Shown in pieces: positions 1 to 9,681 of a stretch of 64,000 bases of DNA; position 1 is the first letter of the stretch; each line of letters opens with the position of its first letter. The position numbers and the translations under genes were made by a program. The notes under the pieces were generated by a model. That model did no database searches. It had not been told where the DNA came from and was given only the letters and a program-made list of their open reading frames with translations. This stretch comes from Symsagittifera roscoffensis (lineage: Eukaryota; Xenacoelomorpha; Acoela; Convolutidae), in the NCBI RefSeq assembly GCF_963678635.1, contig NW_026971191.1, positions 1 through 64,000 on the forward strand, written 5' to 3'.

Positions 1-36
1 GATATCTTCCCCCACGGCTTTTTCCCAGATGATTAA
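1..36 (+). pseudogene. C-terminal end of the downstream ORF of a second, inverted retroelement copy
   Basis: The first 36 bases read as eleven codons, DIFPHGFFPDD, then TAA. The same C-terminus ends the minus-strand coding region at 3239. This is therefore the tail of a second copy of the retroelement, in the opposite orientation and continuing left of the window. The function of the protein is not recognised. The match is seen directly; whether the left copy is complete cannot be told from this window. Confidence 0.8.
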
Positions 37-39
37 CAG

Positions 40-153
40 GTAAGTATAATTTAAAAATACTATTCACTAATAAATTTAAATTAGTACTAACCATCTTCTA
101 TCAATGTTTGATTTATGTTTCTAATCTTCACACCACGATCATCTACAAAACAG
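40..153 (+). other. Predicted 3'-UTR intron (left copy)
   Basis: A consensus donor, CAG|GTAAGTATAAT, starts three bases after the stop codon. A perfect TACTAAC branch-site heptamer lies at 85-91. The next AG after it is the CAG ending at 153, so the roughly 60 bases between contain no AG, as expected of an AG-exclusion zone. The intron would be 114 bp. The mirror copy (3123-3235, minus strand) keeps all three signals. It is a prediction without transcript support. Confidence 0.6.
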
Positions 154-270
154 AAAAGACAAATTTAGCCGTAATAACACATAAAACAAACATAAAACTT
201 GGTATTTTGAAAGGTGGGGAGAACTGGAAAAGAGCCGGAAAATGGAAAAAAAGGGCTAAATTTAAACAAG

Positions 271-790
271 ACTGCTCGTATCAGGGTGAAGCACTGAATG
301 TTCCGACTGTCTTTTAATGTTTAATAAAATGTAATAAAAATGAAAAAAAAAATCTAAAATTTGAAATTTGTTATGAAAATCATCACCCCACACGCCATAT
401 AAAGTACAAAAGGATAGATTTCGTTCCTTGTAACATATCAATTATGCCAAATAAGCTTCGTTCAACCAATTTGGAACGATTTGTACGACGGATTAAATCT
501 CCGCTTACGCGTTAATAGCGCGAATTATATCGCGCGTTAATTGTCCCAAATTGGTCAAAATAGCCAAAATGGCAATCTTTAAACCCTCATAACATCACGC
601 AAAATGATCACAGGTGAAATATCTTTTCGAATATAAGCTCAGGACAACAATAGCTTTCGAATGACATTTTAAAAGATTCCGTCAAAAATGACTAGTTACA
701 AAGTCGAAAATTGTCTGAAGAAAAAAAAAACCCACCCCGAGCACAAATTTTCGGTTACTTTCGTATCGAAAAAGCGGAACAAAAAAGAAG
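271..790 (-). repeat. Repeat R, left mirrored copy
   Basis: This is the reverse complement of 2485-3004 and part of the palindrome arm. It contains the R landmarks in reverse: the CCACCCCGAGCACAAAT block near 732-748, the GCGTTAATAGCGCGAATTAT block near 508-527, and the CACACGCCATATAAAGTAC block near 390-408. No coding potential was seen. Confidence 0.75.
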
Positions 791-893
791 GGAGATGATA
801 GATTAAGAAAGGTTTCGATTTAACTTCAAAAGAAAAAATCATATTATGGCACAAGTTTGCAGTCTTAAAATTGAGACGACGATATTTAAAATT

Positions 894-1210
894 ATGAGTT
901 AAGACCGATGTGGTTAACTCATAGAGTAATTTCGGATAGGGTACACCGTCTGCTCGTCACGCTATCTTATTTTCGGCCGGATAGATTCGTGCAACTTCTT
1001 AGTCTAATACCGATCCTAATCTTACTCTTATACTTACTAGTCTCAGGGTGTTTAACTAGTCTCTGCTAGGCTCAATAGATCTAGGGTATACTGGTTTATT
1101 GCGGCTGCTGAAGTTCTCTTGGGGAGGCAACTATTTTCTAAGTTAAATTCAAATCTCTCTTGTTCTGAAATTACAAGTAACTTCAGCACTTAAAAATAAG
1201 TGGGTTGTTA
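894..1210 (+). repeat. Unit X, copy 1 (inner end of left arm)
   Basis: This 317-bp unit is nearly identical to 19464-19780 and is the inverse of 2046-2373. It starts with a perfect 9-bp hairpin, ATGAGTTAA / TTAACTCAT, around an 11-base loop (894-922). It ends at AAGTGGGTTGTTA. Here, unlike in the other two copies, it is not followed by the near end of Y; it abuts the far end of Y at 1211. Confidence 0.85.
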
Positions 1211-2045
1211 TATTTTTTTTTCTGCAGATTCCCTATAACTAAAATCAGGATGGATTTTTTTTGGTCAAATTCATTGTGAATTAGTTGTCATAGAATTGCC
1301 TATTAACACGGTGTTTAGCTTCAAACTGGAAAATGGGTCAGTTACAATTCCATTTTAACAGTTACAATTCCAGTTCGCAAAATTTAACAAACTTGTCCAA
1401 TCAGTCGCCTATGCTAGATAGAAGAGAAGGAGATAAAAATAATCTATTAAGAGATAAAAAAACAATCTATCAAGAGCTGCTACAGAAAACTCTTCAGAGG
1501 TAATTCTTCATATGAGTACAAATTCATACTTTGATCTAAGAATGCAATCCCAAAATATCTTTCAGACGGTGAACTTCCAAAAAACTGGGTACAAGGTCAT
1601 AAATAGATTTAGGAATGCAATCCCAAAAAATCTTTCATACGGCGGACTTCCAAAAAAATTTAGGCGATACAAGTCTAATACAAGAATTGATACAGTAATT
1701 AACAATGTTCTATGGTTTTTTTAAAGTGATATCATTGGGATGTAAAAAAGTTATTTTCAAGTTTTCAGAAAAAACATTATTTCTTCAGAAGATTTTTTTT
1801 TTCTTTTTTTTTTGAGACAAAAATTAAAGTTGAAGTATCCACAGGAAGTAGTGGTCGTATACAAATTTACCATCCGCGGGGGTAGCACCTGCGACACTAG
1901 TTGATTCTTCCTGCGGTTAGTCAGCACGGCGAAAGCCATAGACTTAATTGGAACCTGATCTAAACTACATTTTATAATTGAAATAAATTAAATGTTTTTA
2001 CCACTGTAAAAATATTTAATATTAACCAATCATAATCCATCTAAC
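1211..2045 (-). repeat. Unit Y, central copy (non-palindromic centre)
   Basis: This is the reverse complement of 19781-20619, with high identity. It forms the asymmetric centre of the 1-3274 palindrome. It holds an internal imperfect duplication with a period of about 73 bp (starting at 1541 and 1614), sharing AATGCAATCCCAAAA and a downstream CTTCCAAAAAA. It also holds a short duplication of CAGTTACAATTCCA near 1338-1371. Short open frames here are not convincingly coding. Confidence 0.85.
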
Positions 2046-2373
2046 TAACAACCCACTTGTTTTTAAGTGCTGAAGTTACTTGTAATTTCAGAACCAGAGA
2101 GATTTGAATTTAACTTAGAAATTAGTTGCCTCCCCAAGAGAACTTCAGCAGCCGCAAAAAAACCAGTAATTAATCGAAACCTAGATCTATTGAGCCTAGC
2201 AGAGACTAGTTAAAACACCCTGAGACTAGTAAGTATAAGATTAAGATTAGGATCGGTATTAGACTAAGAAGTTGCACGAGTCTATTCGGCCGAAAATAAG
2301 ATAGCGTGACGAGCAGGACGGTGTACCCTATCCGAAATTACTCTATGAGTTAACCACATCGGTCTTAACTCAT
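2046..2373 (-). repeat. Unit X, copy 2 (left terminal inverted repeat of the retroelement block)
   Basis: This is the inverse of 19464-19780 and 894-1210. Its inner boundary, next to the retroelement, is the ATGAGTTAA / TTAACTCAT hairpin at 2345-2373. Its outer end runs seamlessly into Y at 2045. Together with copy 3 it bounds the coding block as an inverted pair rather than a direct one. Confidence 0.85.
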
Positions 2374-2484
2374 AATTTTAAATATCGTCGTCTCAATTTT
2401 AAGACTTCAAAATGGTGCCATAATATGATTTTTTTCTTTTGAAATTAATCAAAACCTTTCTTAATCTATCATCTCCCTTCTTTT

Positions 2485-3004
2485 TGTTCCGCTTTTCGAT
2501 ACGAAAGTAACCGAAAATTTGTGCTCGGGGTGGGTTTTTTTTTTCTTTCAGACAATTTTCGACTTTGTAACTAGTCATTTTTGACGGAATCTTTTAATAT
2601 GTCATTCGAAAGCTATTGTTGTCCTGAGCTTATATTCGAAAAGATATTTCACCTGTGATCATTTTTTCGTGATGTTATGAGGGTTTAAAGATTGCCATTT
2701 TGGCTATTTTGACCAATTTGGGACAATTAACGCGCGATATAATTCGCGCTATTAACGCGTAAGCGGAGAATTAATCCGTCGTATAAATCGTTCCAAATTG
2801 GTTGAACGAAGCTTATTTGGCATAATTGATATGTTACAAGGAACAAAATCTATCCTTTTGTACTTTATATGGCGTGTGGGGTGATGATTTTCATAACAAT
2901 TTTCAAATTTTTAGATTTTTTTTTTCATTTTTATTACATTTTATTAAACATTAAAAGACAGTCGGAACATTCAGGGCTTCACCCTGATACGAGAAGTCTT
3001 GTTT
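2485..3004 (+). repeat. Repeat R, copy 2
   Basis: About 520 bp similar, in the same orientation, to 21188-21743 at roughly 80% by eye, so these are old copies of a dispersed repeat. Shared landmarks are TTGTGCTCGGGGTGGGTTT, the GCGATATAA..CGCGCTATTAACGCGTAAGCGG block, TTTATATGGCGTGTGG, and a short dyad at AGGGCTTCACCCT. In this copy R forms part of the 3' tail of the retroelement and contains its AATAAA signals. Confidence 0.75.
2930..2945 (-). promoter_or_regulatory. Two AATAAA polyadenylation-type signals
   Basis: On the minus strand AATAAA occurs at 2945-2940 and again at 2935-2930, about 180 bp beyond the predicted 3' intron and 290 bp beyond the last stop codon. The position suits 3'-end formation of retroelement transcripts. 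The mirror copy keeps both signals near 322-340. The hexamer is common in AT-rich DNA, so this is suggestive only. Confidence 0.4.
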
Positions 3005-3122
3005 AAATTTAGCCCTTTTTTTTCATTTTCCGGCTCTTTTCCAGTTCCCCCCCCCCCCCCACCTTTCAAAATACCAAGTTTTATGTTTGTTTTATGTGTT
3101 ATTACGGCTAAATTTGTCTTTT

Positions 3123-3235
3123 CTGTTTTGTAGATGATCGTGGTGTGAAGATTAGAAATATAAATCAAACATTGATAGAAGATGGTTAGTACTAATTTAA
3201 ATTTATTAGTGAATAGTATTTTAAATTATACTTAC
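3123..3235 (-). other. Predicted 3'-UTR intron (right copy)
   Basis: On the minus strand CAG|GTAAGTATAAT begins three bases after the stop codon of the downstream ORF. TACTAAC follows, then an AG-free stretch, then CAG at 3125-3123. The length is 113 bp. It is conserved with the inverted copy at 40-153 despite several substitutions between the arms. A spliced intron right after the stop would be unusual in a retroelement, whose genomic RNA must stay unspliced. Confidence 0.6.
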
Positions 3236-3238
3236 CTG

Positions 3239-4898
3239 TTAATCATCTGGGAAAAAGCCGTGGGGGAAGATATCATATCTTTGTATCATATCTGATGTTG
3301 TTAGTAATTTGGCTAGTATGCGAATGATATTTTTAGTTTGGAGCAGTGGCCAAAGCAATTGAAGTGCTTTAATGATTTTTAGTTCTTCGGTGCCTACTGC
3401 AAACTCGTAAGGTGTGTTTTGAATGAGGTTATATATTTTGTGATTATATTTAGTATTGTGAATGAATTGTAATATTGGTATTTCTATAGGCTGGATAAAT
3501 TCATGCGGGACAAGGAAGGGGCTGGATTCTTCTGCGTTAAAGGTCTTCGTGATGGGACAAAATATAAACATTTGTGTTACTGGGTCATAATTGCGGAGGA
3601 TGCCGTGGAGGTTAGTATCTTTGATGCAATAAGTGAAATTAAGGAAAAATGGTGATGTGTATTTTGAGTTAAGAAACTGAAAACGATGGTGTGGTTGTCT
3701 TGATGGGGTATGCAAATCAAAATGATTTTGTATGAAACAATAGTATGTATATGTGTGAGTTTGCTTAGTGCGTAACATAAAATTGTGGGAACAGTGCAAA
3801 TCGCGTTCATGTGGTGCAAGGAAGTGAAAAGGTTAGTGAAAAAAAACTGAAATTTGTCTGTGAAACTTTTGTAAGCTTGAATATCATTTAGTGCTTCGGA
3901 AATGATGTGATCATATTTTCTATCAAAAATATTAGGTGTGAATACATATGATGTTTTGATGAAGAATTTTTCTGTTAGTTGTGGGTTAGCGAAGCGATCT
4001 TCATCTAAAAATTGGTCTTGATTAGTTCGGATGATAATATGGTCGTAATATTCTATTGTAAATTCGTTAGCTCGGGGTGCAGTGAAAGTTTTTAGTAATT
4101 TTTTATATGCTACATAAGTAAATTGTCTTGGTGTTTGTGTTGCGGTGGGTCTATATAACATATTTTTATTCTTTTCTATGTCGTCATGAGTACTAGATAG
4201 TGGTAGGCAAAGGGGGTTAGTAAAATTATACTAAGCTGTCCCATTGAAGTGTGGGCATTAAAAACATGTTCATCTACGAAACTTCGTGTGTCATTAGTGT
4301 CGTTAGGTGTATTTAATGTATATTGTGGAAATGAAGGTAAGGTGATTGCTAGAAAATCTTTCGTGTTGGTGTTTTGTGGGTGATCAATATATTCGCAGAC
4401 TGTTCCTGGTTTGGTCGCGAATGGATGATTCGGGAATTTTCTTTTAAAAGTGCGATAAGCTCGGTTAGTGCTACTATGGGTTTCGGTGGATGTGGATGAT
4501 TGTGCTAATAATGCAGTGTAATCTGAGGAGGGTGTAGGAGTAGATGGGTTTGAGGATTCGGTTGTGGATGAAAGTTGATGTATTGTGAGGGTGTTAGGGT
4601 GTATTAACTGTTGTTGTAGGGTAATAAAATTATCGAGTTCCTGGGAAATTTGGGGGGTATCTGGAGAATTATTATATGATCGGTCTGAATGAAGTGGGGA
4701 ATAGGTTGGAGTCACTTGCGAAGCATAAGAAGGAGTGGAAACGGATGGGAGTGAATTATTTGTTGGGATTGGTTGAAAAGGGGGTTTTGAAAAAACTGAG
4801 GAGTTGGTCTGAAAATTATTTGATGGAGATGGTTCGGAGTCTGCAAATTCGTCAGGGGCTTCTATATTAGGGTTATTAAGTTGTGAGATAGAGTACAA
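3239..4898 (-). pseudogene. Unrecognised coding region downstream of env
   Basis: Three minus-strand open segments (4898-4176, 4161-3577, 3799-3239) overlap or abut in different frames. They read best as one damaged gene of roughly 550 codons with frameshifts near 4220 and 3790. The first part is rich in Ser, Thr, Pro and Asn with little predicted structure. The rest looks like an ordinary globular protein without membrane segments and ends in DIFPHGFFPDD. No ATG is seen at the upstream end; that frame is open above 4898 for a short way. The last residues recur in the inverted copy at 1-36. I do not recognise a family. It lies 3' of the envelope-like gene, where most Gypsy elements have only the 3' LTR, so it may be an accessory gene. 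It could also be an extension of env, although its frame differs from that of the env tail. Confidence 0.6.
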
Positions 4899-5056
4899 AA
4901 CTGAAATATCTGAGTTAGAATCCGAATTCGTGCTTGATGATATATTAATAAATGGAAAATCGAGTGGTGGGAAAGCAAAAAGTGGAATTATTGGGATTGG
5001 AGTTTGGAGGTTGGCTGGGTGGGAATTTAAGCGGTGTAGGGATCCAAGTTATCGGC

Positions 5057-7605
5057 TCATCGTGGGCTAAAAAAATGAATATTTTGAGACTGAAAAGTGG
5101 TGGTATGGGGTTGTTCTATAATTTGTTGGTATGTATTATCATCTTGTGAATGATGGGTGATTATGTGTTGGATGGGACTTTGTGTTGTATTTGGTCTAAA
5201 ATTTGGATTATGTGTGATTGCTAGGTTTCGAAAATTACGAGGGACTAATGATAATGGATGGTTTTGTGGTAGGGGTGGCAACAGTGGTGCGGTAGGTGTT
5301 AGCAGAAGTAGTGGCAGAAGTATTTTGTTTATTGATGATGAAAAGATTCCAAAAAATGCTGCAATCAGTATGCTTGCTACACTTGCTTCTCTATTTACTT
5401 GTGTGTATAGCGCATCTGGGTATAGATTCCTTTTAAGATCGAGAAAAGAAATTCTATAAAATTAAACATTGCGTATAAGAGAGTTAATTTTTCTAAGATG
5501 TAATAGGGCCATCCTAGAAAATCTAGAATTTCATTTTTAAGGGTGACAAAACTGAAAATATTTGTAGGTGAAATATCTTGTGGTCTGTATTTTTCACCAT
5601 TTAGATATATATATAATCTTTAAAATATCCGCTATAATCTTGTGTATAAATATCTGCAAATCCTGCGCTTTCGGCAAGTTTTCTTAAATTTTGATCAATT
5701 GACTGTCTTTGTATAGTGTCCATTTGTGTTAATAATTCTTGGAATTGTTGTGTTCTAATGTGGTGTTGGATATCTGATTTAGAATATATTCCAATTGATT
5801 GTAAATCAATATTTGGATTACGAGCAATAGCTTTGATGCTTTCGGGCGAACTTTTTTCGTTAACGTATTGATTGCATTAACGTAGGGTATGGAGTAAGGA
5901 GATAATATTTATCTTCATCAGGATTCAATTGTACTACATTGTGGCTATTTCTGATCCACATGGGACTGCGGTATCCCAAAAATATGTTCGTCTTGAAAGT
6001 GTGTCAACAAAATGTACTTTATTTTTATAGAAATTCTTTTATAACAACGTTTATCTTCAAAAACATAGAGTGGTGATGTTTTTTTGGTACAAGTATAAAA
6101 CCATAAAAGATTTCCTCCGTAGTCAAGAAAACTTGATCAGTTTCCTGACAATAAGTATCCTGCGTAGGGTATTTTTAATACTGCTAGTGCGAGTGATTGT
6201 AGTATTTGTGTCCGTTCTAATTCGCATAATTGGTGAAGTGTTTCTAATTCGGAGAGTGACATTTCTTGAAAAATTCAGCTAATTGTGTAGTCTAACTTCA
6301 TATCTAAGTGAATATCATAGTGGATATTACCAAAATATGTGTTATTCATTAGTGATAGTTCTTGTAAACGTGTGCTTCTACTGTCATGTGGTTTTAGTTT
6401 TCCACCAGGTTGACCTGTGCTTTTTTAAAGTTAACTGGTATGTATGATGTTCCTTAGTTTAAAGGGTGACCTGCGGCATAAGGGTCAAATTTTATTTTTC
6501 CAGTGGTCATGTCCAAAACCTTTTTCGTATTCAACTAGTATTTCAGAATTTTGTGTTTTTTGTTAAGTGGGTTTCTGTATTTGCATGCAATTTCTGTTTC
6601 TTGATAGATTTGGAAACGTGTTAATTTATTTTCTATTTTATGGATATTTCTAAAATCAGCACTTTTCCGGATGGATTTACTTGTTCGTACGGAATTGATT
6701 CAATAAAATATTTTTTGTGAAATTTTATCATTCGAGCGTGTTTTTTTGCTACTTGAAATGTTGTGCATGTATCTTCGGGAAACCAAACAATTGTTGCTTG
6801 TGTCCGTGTTGTAAGGTCACAATAACCTTGATCATTTTTGCAAGGTTTTCTAATTCCTTGATAGATCATTTTGTTGTCTGATAAATCTCGTGTGAGTTGT
6901 ACTTTTTCGAGTTGTATTTTCCAATCGAAAAACATTATTTCTTGATATCCTTTATTTTTTGTGTCTGCTTTGCAGTTTGAGGGGTTACTTATTCCAATGT
7001 AAGGTATCCAGTGTTTATCATGTTTGTCATAAGTTAATCTTCCGTGTGCGCCTTTGTATGGGTATTTTTCATCTAATTTTATATGTCCTTGATAACTTCC
7101 AAGTTCTGCTTGATGTACAGAATCGGCAAAGACTTGAAAATGTACTATTTTTCTGTCCGTGTTTTTATTTCTTGTGATGTTTAGTCCGAGTAGTTCGTTT
7201 TTACAATCATCGGAAAGTCGTTCTATATTACTTTGGTAGAATGATTCGTGATCAAGTCGGTTTTTATTTCCGTTTGAAACATGTGAACAATGTACTTTCT
7301 TGTCGGAAAATGTTGCTGTGAATTTATATCCTGCGACTGTTGTTGCTCGGGCTTTTGAATACAGCGTCGCTATTACATTTGTAGTTTCTATAGCTTGTGG
7401 TTCTGTTTCGCATTGTGATACTTGATTTCTAGCATATTTGTATAGTGTTTTTTGTTCGTTTTCTTCACAATTGTAGTGTGTTACTAATAAATCCTGGGGT
7501 CCTGTGCGAGGAGAAGGATTTGTGTTCTGATCGGAAAATATAAGAAAAAAGACGTGTTGAAGTATTAATATTTTTAGAATATACGTATGTATGATAATCC
7601 TGATT
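5057..7605 (-). pseudogene. env: Envelope-like glycoprotein gene, broken
   Basis: A long minus-strand frame is open from about 7605 to 6633 and continues, after a frameshift near 6645 and several nonsense codons, down to about 5057. It starts with a hydrophobic leader-like stretch (about 7605-7545) but has no ATG after the preceding in-frame stop. A cysteine-rich ectodomain follows (for example CKNDQGYC and a YKFTATF strand followed by a Cys). A hydrophobic Ala/Ile/Phe segment near 5390-5300 suits a membrane anchor, and a Pro/His/Asn-rich tail follows. The position after pol and the leader-ectodomain-anchor layout are those of errantivirus-like envelopes. The ectodomain pattern recalls the glycoproteins of the chuvirus/Jingchuvirales type known in arthropod retroelements, but that is from memory and weak. 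A pyrimidine-rich tract ending in CAG near 7535 could be a splice acceptor for a subgenomic RNA. The copy cannot encode a complete protein. Confidence 0.65.
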
Positions 7606-7670
7606 ATGGGTTATAAAATGTGATGTAACCAATTGTGTTTTTGATATATCTGTCGTACTTATATATCACT

Positions 7671-8183
7671 TCAGTTGTTATAAATGGTGGTGGTAGCGAT
7701 TAAGCTGTTATATTGGGTGGGTTTATTTAGTTTAATCGTGATTTCGATTTTTAATTGGAGACTAATTTGTTGGAGTATTTGGATGTTATGTTCACGAATG
7801 TCTTCGTGGATATCTTGTCTATATTGTAGTCTATTGAGTGCCCAACTTTGGAGTCGGTTACTTTCTTGATGTTGTCCAAATAATGGTGGGGGTGCTGTGA
7901 TTGTGTTCCAATCTAATCTTAAAGGGATATTTGTTGATGATTGTTCTCGATATCTAGCGTCGAGGTTATTTGGAAAATTTAAAGAGAAAGGTGTCAGTGA
8001 AATTTGGCTTAATGATGGTGTTGATGGTAGCGATAATGTTTCTGGTAGTGATGATGATGTTGTTGTGTCTGTAAAAACATCTATTGGTTCGTTTACTAAG
8101 TTTGGTTCACCTTGTGTAAATGAGTGCGTTGTCCAATATGGTAGTCGTGCTGTGAGATTGGGGGGGGTTAAAGGGATTTTCAC
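7671..8183 (-). pseudogene. Accessory ORF, Ser/Thr/Pro-rich, unknown
   Basis: An open frame of about 170 codons lies just 5' of the envelope-like leader. The upstream boundary used here is a GTG, so the true start is unknown and the frame may extend upstream. The first half is rich in Pro, Ser, Thr and Leu. The second half has regularly spaced hydrophobics (QILQQISLQLKIEITIKL) that could form a coiled coil. It may be an independent accessory protein or the displaced N-terminal part of env. No family is recognised. Confidence 0.4.
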
Positions 8184-8536
8184 GTATTTGTTTAGATGTC
8201 GGTGTTGAACCTAAGTAATCTGAGGGTATACTTGAAGTGCTACGTTGTGAAAGGAGTGGGGGAGTTTCTGGTAATGTACTATTTGGGTTTTCTGGGGTAA
8301 TTGGTGTTGGTGATTGGGGTATGTCAAAATGAACTCGGGGGGTTTGAAAATTTCTATTTCGTCGTGGATGTATAACTAATGTTTGACTAATGTTTTGACT
8401 AATGTTTCTTATTCTACTTAATTCTTGTGGTAAAGTTGGGTACAGGTTATATGTTGGTTCACTTAGGGGTGCCTGTCGCTGAACTGGTTCTAATGGTTCG
8501 GATAAGCAAGCGTGTCGTTCTTCAAAAGTGTATGGG

Positions 8537-9106
8537 TTATCTTGGAAAGAAATTCGTGTGGATGTTTGGGGATTTTGGGTAGTTGTAGGTATTGTCGTGT
8601 TTCTTGGGATGATGTCGGTGAAGACTGATTCTGTGATTGTTGGTTAGCAATTTTTGAAAGTATTTTGATTGATTTTTTCTACTGGAAAAAATTATGTTTA
8701 TTGTAGTATTCTTCAATGAAAGAATTAAAAAGATTGTTGCTAAAGCGAATCTGATTATTGCCTTTTTCAAACATTTGCACATTGTCAATATTAGGGATGA
8801 TAAAAAAAATATAAAAATTACAAATAGTAAAAAAAATATCTGTTCTAGTAAAAATTGTTCGTATCGTTTAAATAAACTTTGGGTTATCGTACCTGTGAAT
8901 ATGGTCAATGATTTGGGAAAGTTGGAGATATATTTCAAATAGGGAGTAGAAAATTTAAAAAATGTTACAAAAATGATTAAAATTATTATAAAAGCTTCAA
9001 AGGTATCAAATAGAAATATGAATAAAAGTCTAAGTATTATGAAAAAGTTTATGAAAATGTTGAAAATTGTATTTTTAAAGATATTGACTGATCGAGAGAA
9101 GAGCAT
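8537..9106 (-). pseudogene. Accessory ORF with several hydrophobic segments, unknown
   Basis: An ATG-initiated frame of 189 codons lies about 575 bp after the end of pol. It has three or four strongly hydrophobic stretches (about residues 13-34, 38-52, 86-108, 116-131), rich in Phe, Ile and Leu, then a basic, His-rich C-terminus. If real it would be a small multi-pass membrane protein. The DNA is very AT-rich, so Phe/Ile runs could arise by chance. The sequence between it and 8183 is not open in any one frame, although readable fragments suggest continuity with the next ORF. Confidence 0.35.
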
Positions 9107-9681
9107 TAAAGAAATGGTTTCTTCGCCAAAGTTTTTTTGTTGTTTGAGGCGAGATTCAAGTGTGGTCGAGTGATTTATTGATTTTTTGACAAGTGGGTTG
9201 AGTTTTGTGAAAAGTTGTTGGGGGCTAATTTTATGGTGTTTGGGAGGTCTTCTTTGCTTTATTTTTATTTGTCAGATGATCTGGGGTACTTTAGGCCAAG
9301 TTAATACGGTCGTATTTTTACTTTAGGCTAATTTATCATTTTTGGTTGGAGGGTTTTTGAGGTCTAAGTTGGGAAAATATTGTTGATCTTTGCGTTATTA
9401 GAGAAAGGAGGGTTATGATATTATGGTGGTATTTATTTTAGTTGTCAAGTTTGAGTGGTTTGCTTATTTTGACTTAGAGGTTGTAAAGTTATAGTTATAG
9501 ATATGCCTGGAGTTTAATATCTTTTGTCTAATAGGTTGGTGTTATAGTTATAGAAGGTGACGGATTGAATGAATCCTATTGGTTGAATCTGAACTAGAAT
9601 TGTTGCGCGTTTTGTCAGCATGTTATTTTGAAAAATGAAAGTTCAATATGATCCAGAAGTGCAGGATTATTAATTTTAAAG
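9107..9681 (-). other. Gap between pol and the accessory ORFs
   Basis: About 575 bp with no open frame of note on either strand. It could carry splice acceptors for downstream messages, but I see no convincing site. No repeats shared with the rest of the window were noticed. Confidence 0.4.

Larger units (their letters stand above)
1..1210 (+). repeat. Left arm of large inverted repeat
   Basis: This arm is the reverse complement of 2046-3274, with scattered substitutions and small indels. Spot comparison suggests roughly one difference per 40-50 bases. One clear difference is a homopolymer: about 15 Cs near 3046-3060 in the right arm, against a short G run near 215-220 here. From its outer end the arm holds a coding end (1-36), a predicted intron (40-153), repeat R (about 271-790) and unit X (894-1210). 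It continues past the window start. Confidence 0.9.
2046..3274 (-). repeat. Right arm of large inverted repeat
   Basis: This is the mirror partner of 1-1210. From the centre outward it holds inverted unit X (2046-2373), repeat R (2485-3004), a C-rich homopolymer, the predicted intron (3123-3235) and the last codons of the downstream ORF (to 3239-3274). The arms diverge at the few-percent level, with indels. That argues against a perfect fold-back sequencing artefact and for a genuine older inverted arrangement. Confidence 0.9.

Noticed and set aside
1-3274. Palindrome as a pure sequencing or assembly fold-back artefact
   Set aside because: The arms differ by scattered substitutions and indels, including a long C-run in one arm only, and the centre is asymmetric and occurs again at 19781-20619.
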